DNA of 64,000 bases from assembly GCF_005116655.2 (NCBI RefSeq), contig NZ_CP050698.1:3991501-4055500 (forward strand), given 5' to 3'. The translations under genes and the position numbers were made by a program. This DNA comes from Desulfosediminicola flagellatus. Lineage in GTDB: Bacteria; Desulfobacterota; Desulfobulbia; Desulfobulbales; Desulfocapsaceae. Shown in pieces: positions 63,161 to 64,000 of the stretch. Within the stretch, counting starts at the first letter, position 1; each line of letters opens with the position of its first letter. The notes under the pieces are model-generated. The model did no database searches, was not told where the DNA came from, and worked only from the letters and a program-made list of their open reading frames with translations.

Positions 63161-64000
63161 TGCGTGTAATAAAGACATTATTGTTATTTCTGGTTGCGGC
63201 AGTAGTCACAGGCTGGCTCTGCTATAGTTTTTGGCTGGCTTATCAGCCGGTGCCCACAGTCCTTCAGGGGCAGATTGAGGCCCAGCAGTATAATATATCT
63301 TCCAAGGTTCCCGGACGGGTAGATCAGATCCTGGTGAAAAAGGGAGATGTGGTTAGCAAAGGGCAACTGATATTTACCATTTACAGCCCCGAGATAGAGG
63401 CCAAACTGAGTCAGGCAAAAGCGGGTCAGGATACAGCCGATGCTATGGTAGAACAGGCAGAACAAGGTGCACGGTCCCAGGAAATCGCAGCCGCCCGTGA
63501 TCAATGGAAGCAGGCTGGGGCCGCCGTAGATTTACTGGAGAAGACCTACACCCGTATTGAGAACCTCTACAATAGCGGTGTAGTCCCCGAACAGAAACGG
63601 GATGAAGTCTACACCCAGTTAAAGGCTGCCAGGTATACCGAGAATTCGGCCTTGCAGCTCTATCAGATGGCTCAGGAAGGTGCACGGGAAGAGACCAAAA
63701 AAGCAGCGGCTGGCAAGGCCCGAATGGCGGCAGGCGCAGTAGCAGAAGTTGAAGCTTATGCAGCCGATACGCGCATTGAAAGCTGGCATAACGGTGAAGT
63801 TTCCCAGCTGCTTTTGCAAAGCGGTGAGCTTGCCCCGCAGGGGTTTCCGGTGGTAACCATTGTCGATATGGATGACAGCTGGGCGGTCTTTCACATACGT
63901 GAAGATATGCTGAGTAAATACAACAAAGGGCAGGAGTTCAAAGCGACTATTCCCGCGCTGGGCGAAGAACAGTATACCCTTAAAGTGAATCATGTTTCGG
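63161..64000 (+). CDS. HlyD-family membrane fusion protein, incomplete
   Basis: A periplasmic adaptor of a tripartite exporter, cut off by the window edge after 280 codons. An N-terminal helix (LLLFLVAAVVTGWLCYSFWL) is followed by the first lipoyl half (VPGRVDQILVKKGDVVSKGQ), a long coiled coil (about 85-190) and the second lipoyl half (GEVSQLLLQSGELAPQGFPV). It resembles YhiI/EmrA-type adaptors. Ribosome-binding site AAAGGA. It would join the TolC-type protein to an ABC or MFS pump encoded downstream. Confidence 0.9.

Overview
The window looks like a chromosomal segment of a Gram-negative anaerobe, most probably a sulfur- or sulfate-metabolising Desulfobacterota (Desulfobulbales-like) bacterium. 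This is inferred from gene content, not from a marker gene. The main pointers are a periplasmic selenocysteine formate dehydrogenase with its small TAT-signal partner, a molybdate transporter, periplasmic sulfur-handling proteins, a flagellin, outer-membrane and TolC-type proteins, NtrC/sigma-54 regulation, and signalling by both c-di-GMP and c-di-AMP. No rRNA, tRNA, CRISPR array or prophage was recognised.

Layout. 0.4-3.7 kb: two ABC-F ATPases. 4-6.6 kb: modABC. 6.7-9.3 kb: peptidase T and a DJ-1/PfpI protein, with a short inverted-repeat element between them. 9.7-12.5 kb: a c-di-GMP-I riboswitch with terminator, a decayed IS1595-type transposase and a large cysteine-rich secreted protein with glycine tracts at both ends. 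13-14.7 kb: cold-shock protein and DEAD-box helicase. 15.3-19.2 kb: a soluble HExxH protein and a flagellin carrying a metallopeptidase domain (flagellinolysin). 19.9-24.1 kb: GntR regulator, Met/His-rich periplasmic protein, DUF3592 protein and universal stress proteins. 24.1-26.0 kb: an intact IS1182-type element inserted between a stress-protein gene and its upstream region.

26.2-33.7 kb is the most striking block. A predicted sigma-54 promoter with upstream palindromes precedes a TauE/SafE exporter operon. The same operon contains a Lon protease with a response-regulator receiver domain built into it just before the AAA+ module. On the opposite strand, converging on it, lie an NtrC-type regulator and its sensor kinase. 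The two receiver domains are alike, so one kinase may control both transcription and proteolysis. 34.6-39.3 kb: the formate dehydrogenase operon, with a UGA selenocysteine codon and a clear SECIS hairpin. 39.5-46.6 kb: alpha/beta hydrolase, orphan PTS IIC-like permease, SulP transporter, an unknown protein and a CorA-like channel with a GTN signature.

47-51.8 kb: an exported CstB-like protein (metallo-beta-lactamase plus three rhodanese repeats) with two YeeE/YedE-type permease genes. The block lies between an outer-membrane protein gene and a decayed partial copy of that gene's 5' end. 52-53.4 kb: a diadenylate cyclase fused to a YbbR/CdaR-like region. 54-64 kb: lipoprotein, a binding protein/sensor kinase pair, a TrkA-linked potassium channel, a GGDEF fragment cut off by an IS-like end, a DUF6765 protein, and a TolC/HlyD pair that runs off the window. 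Short elements with IS1182-like termini recur at about 8.5, 20.7, 54.7 and 60.1 kb, so this region has been reshaped repeatedly by one transposon family.
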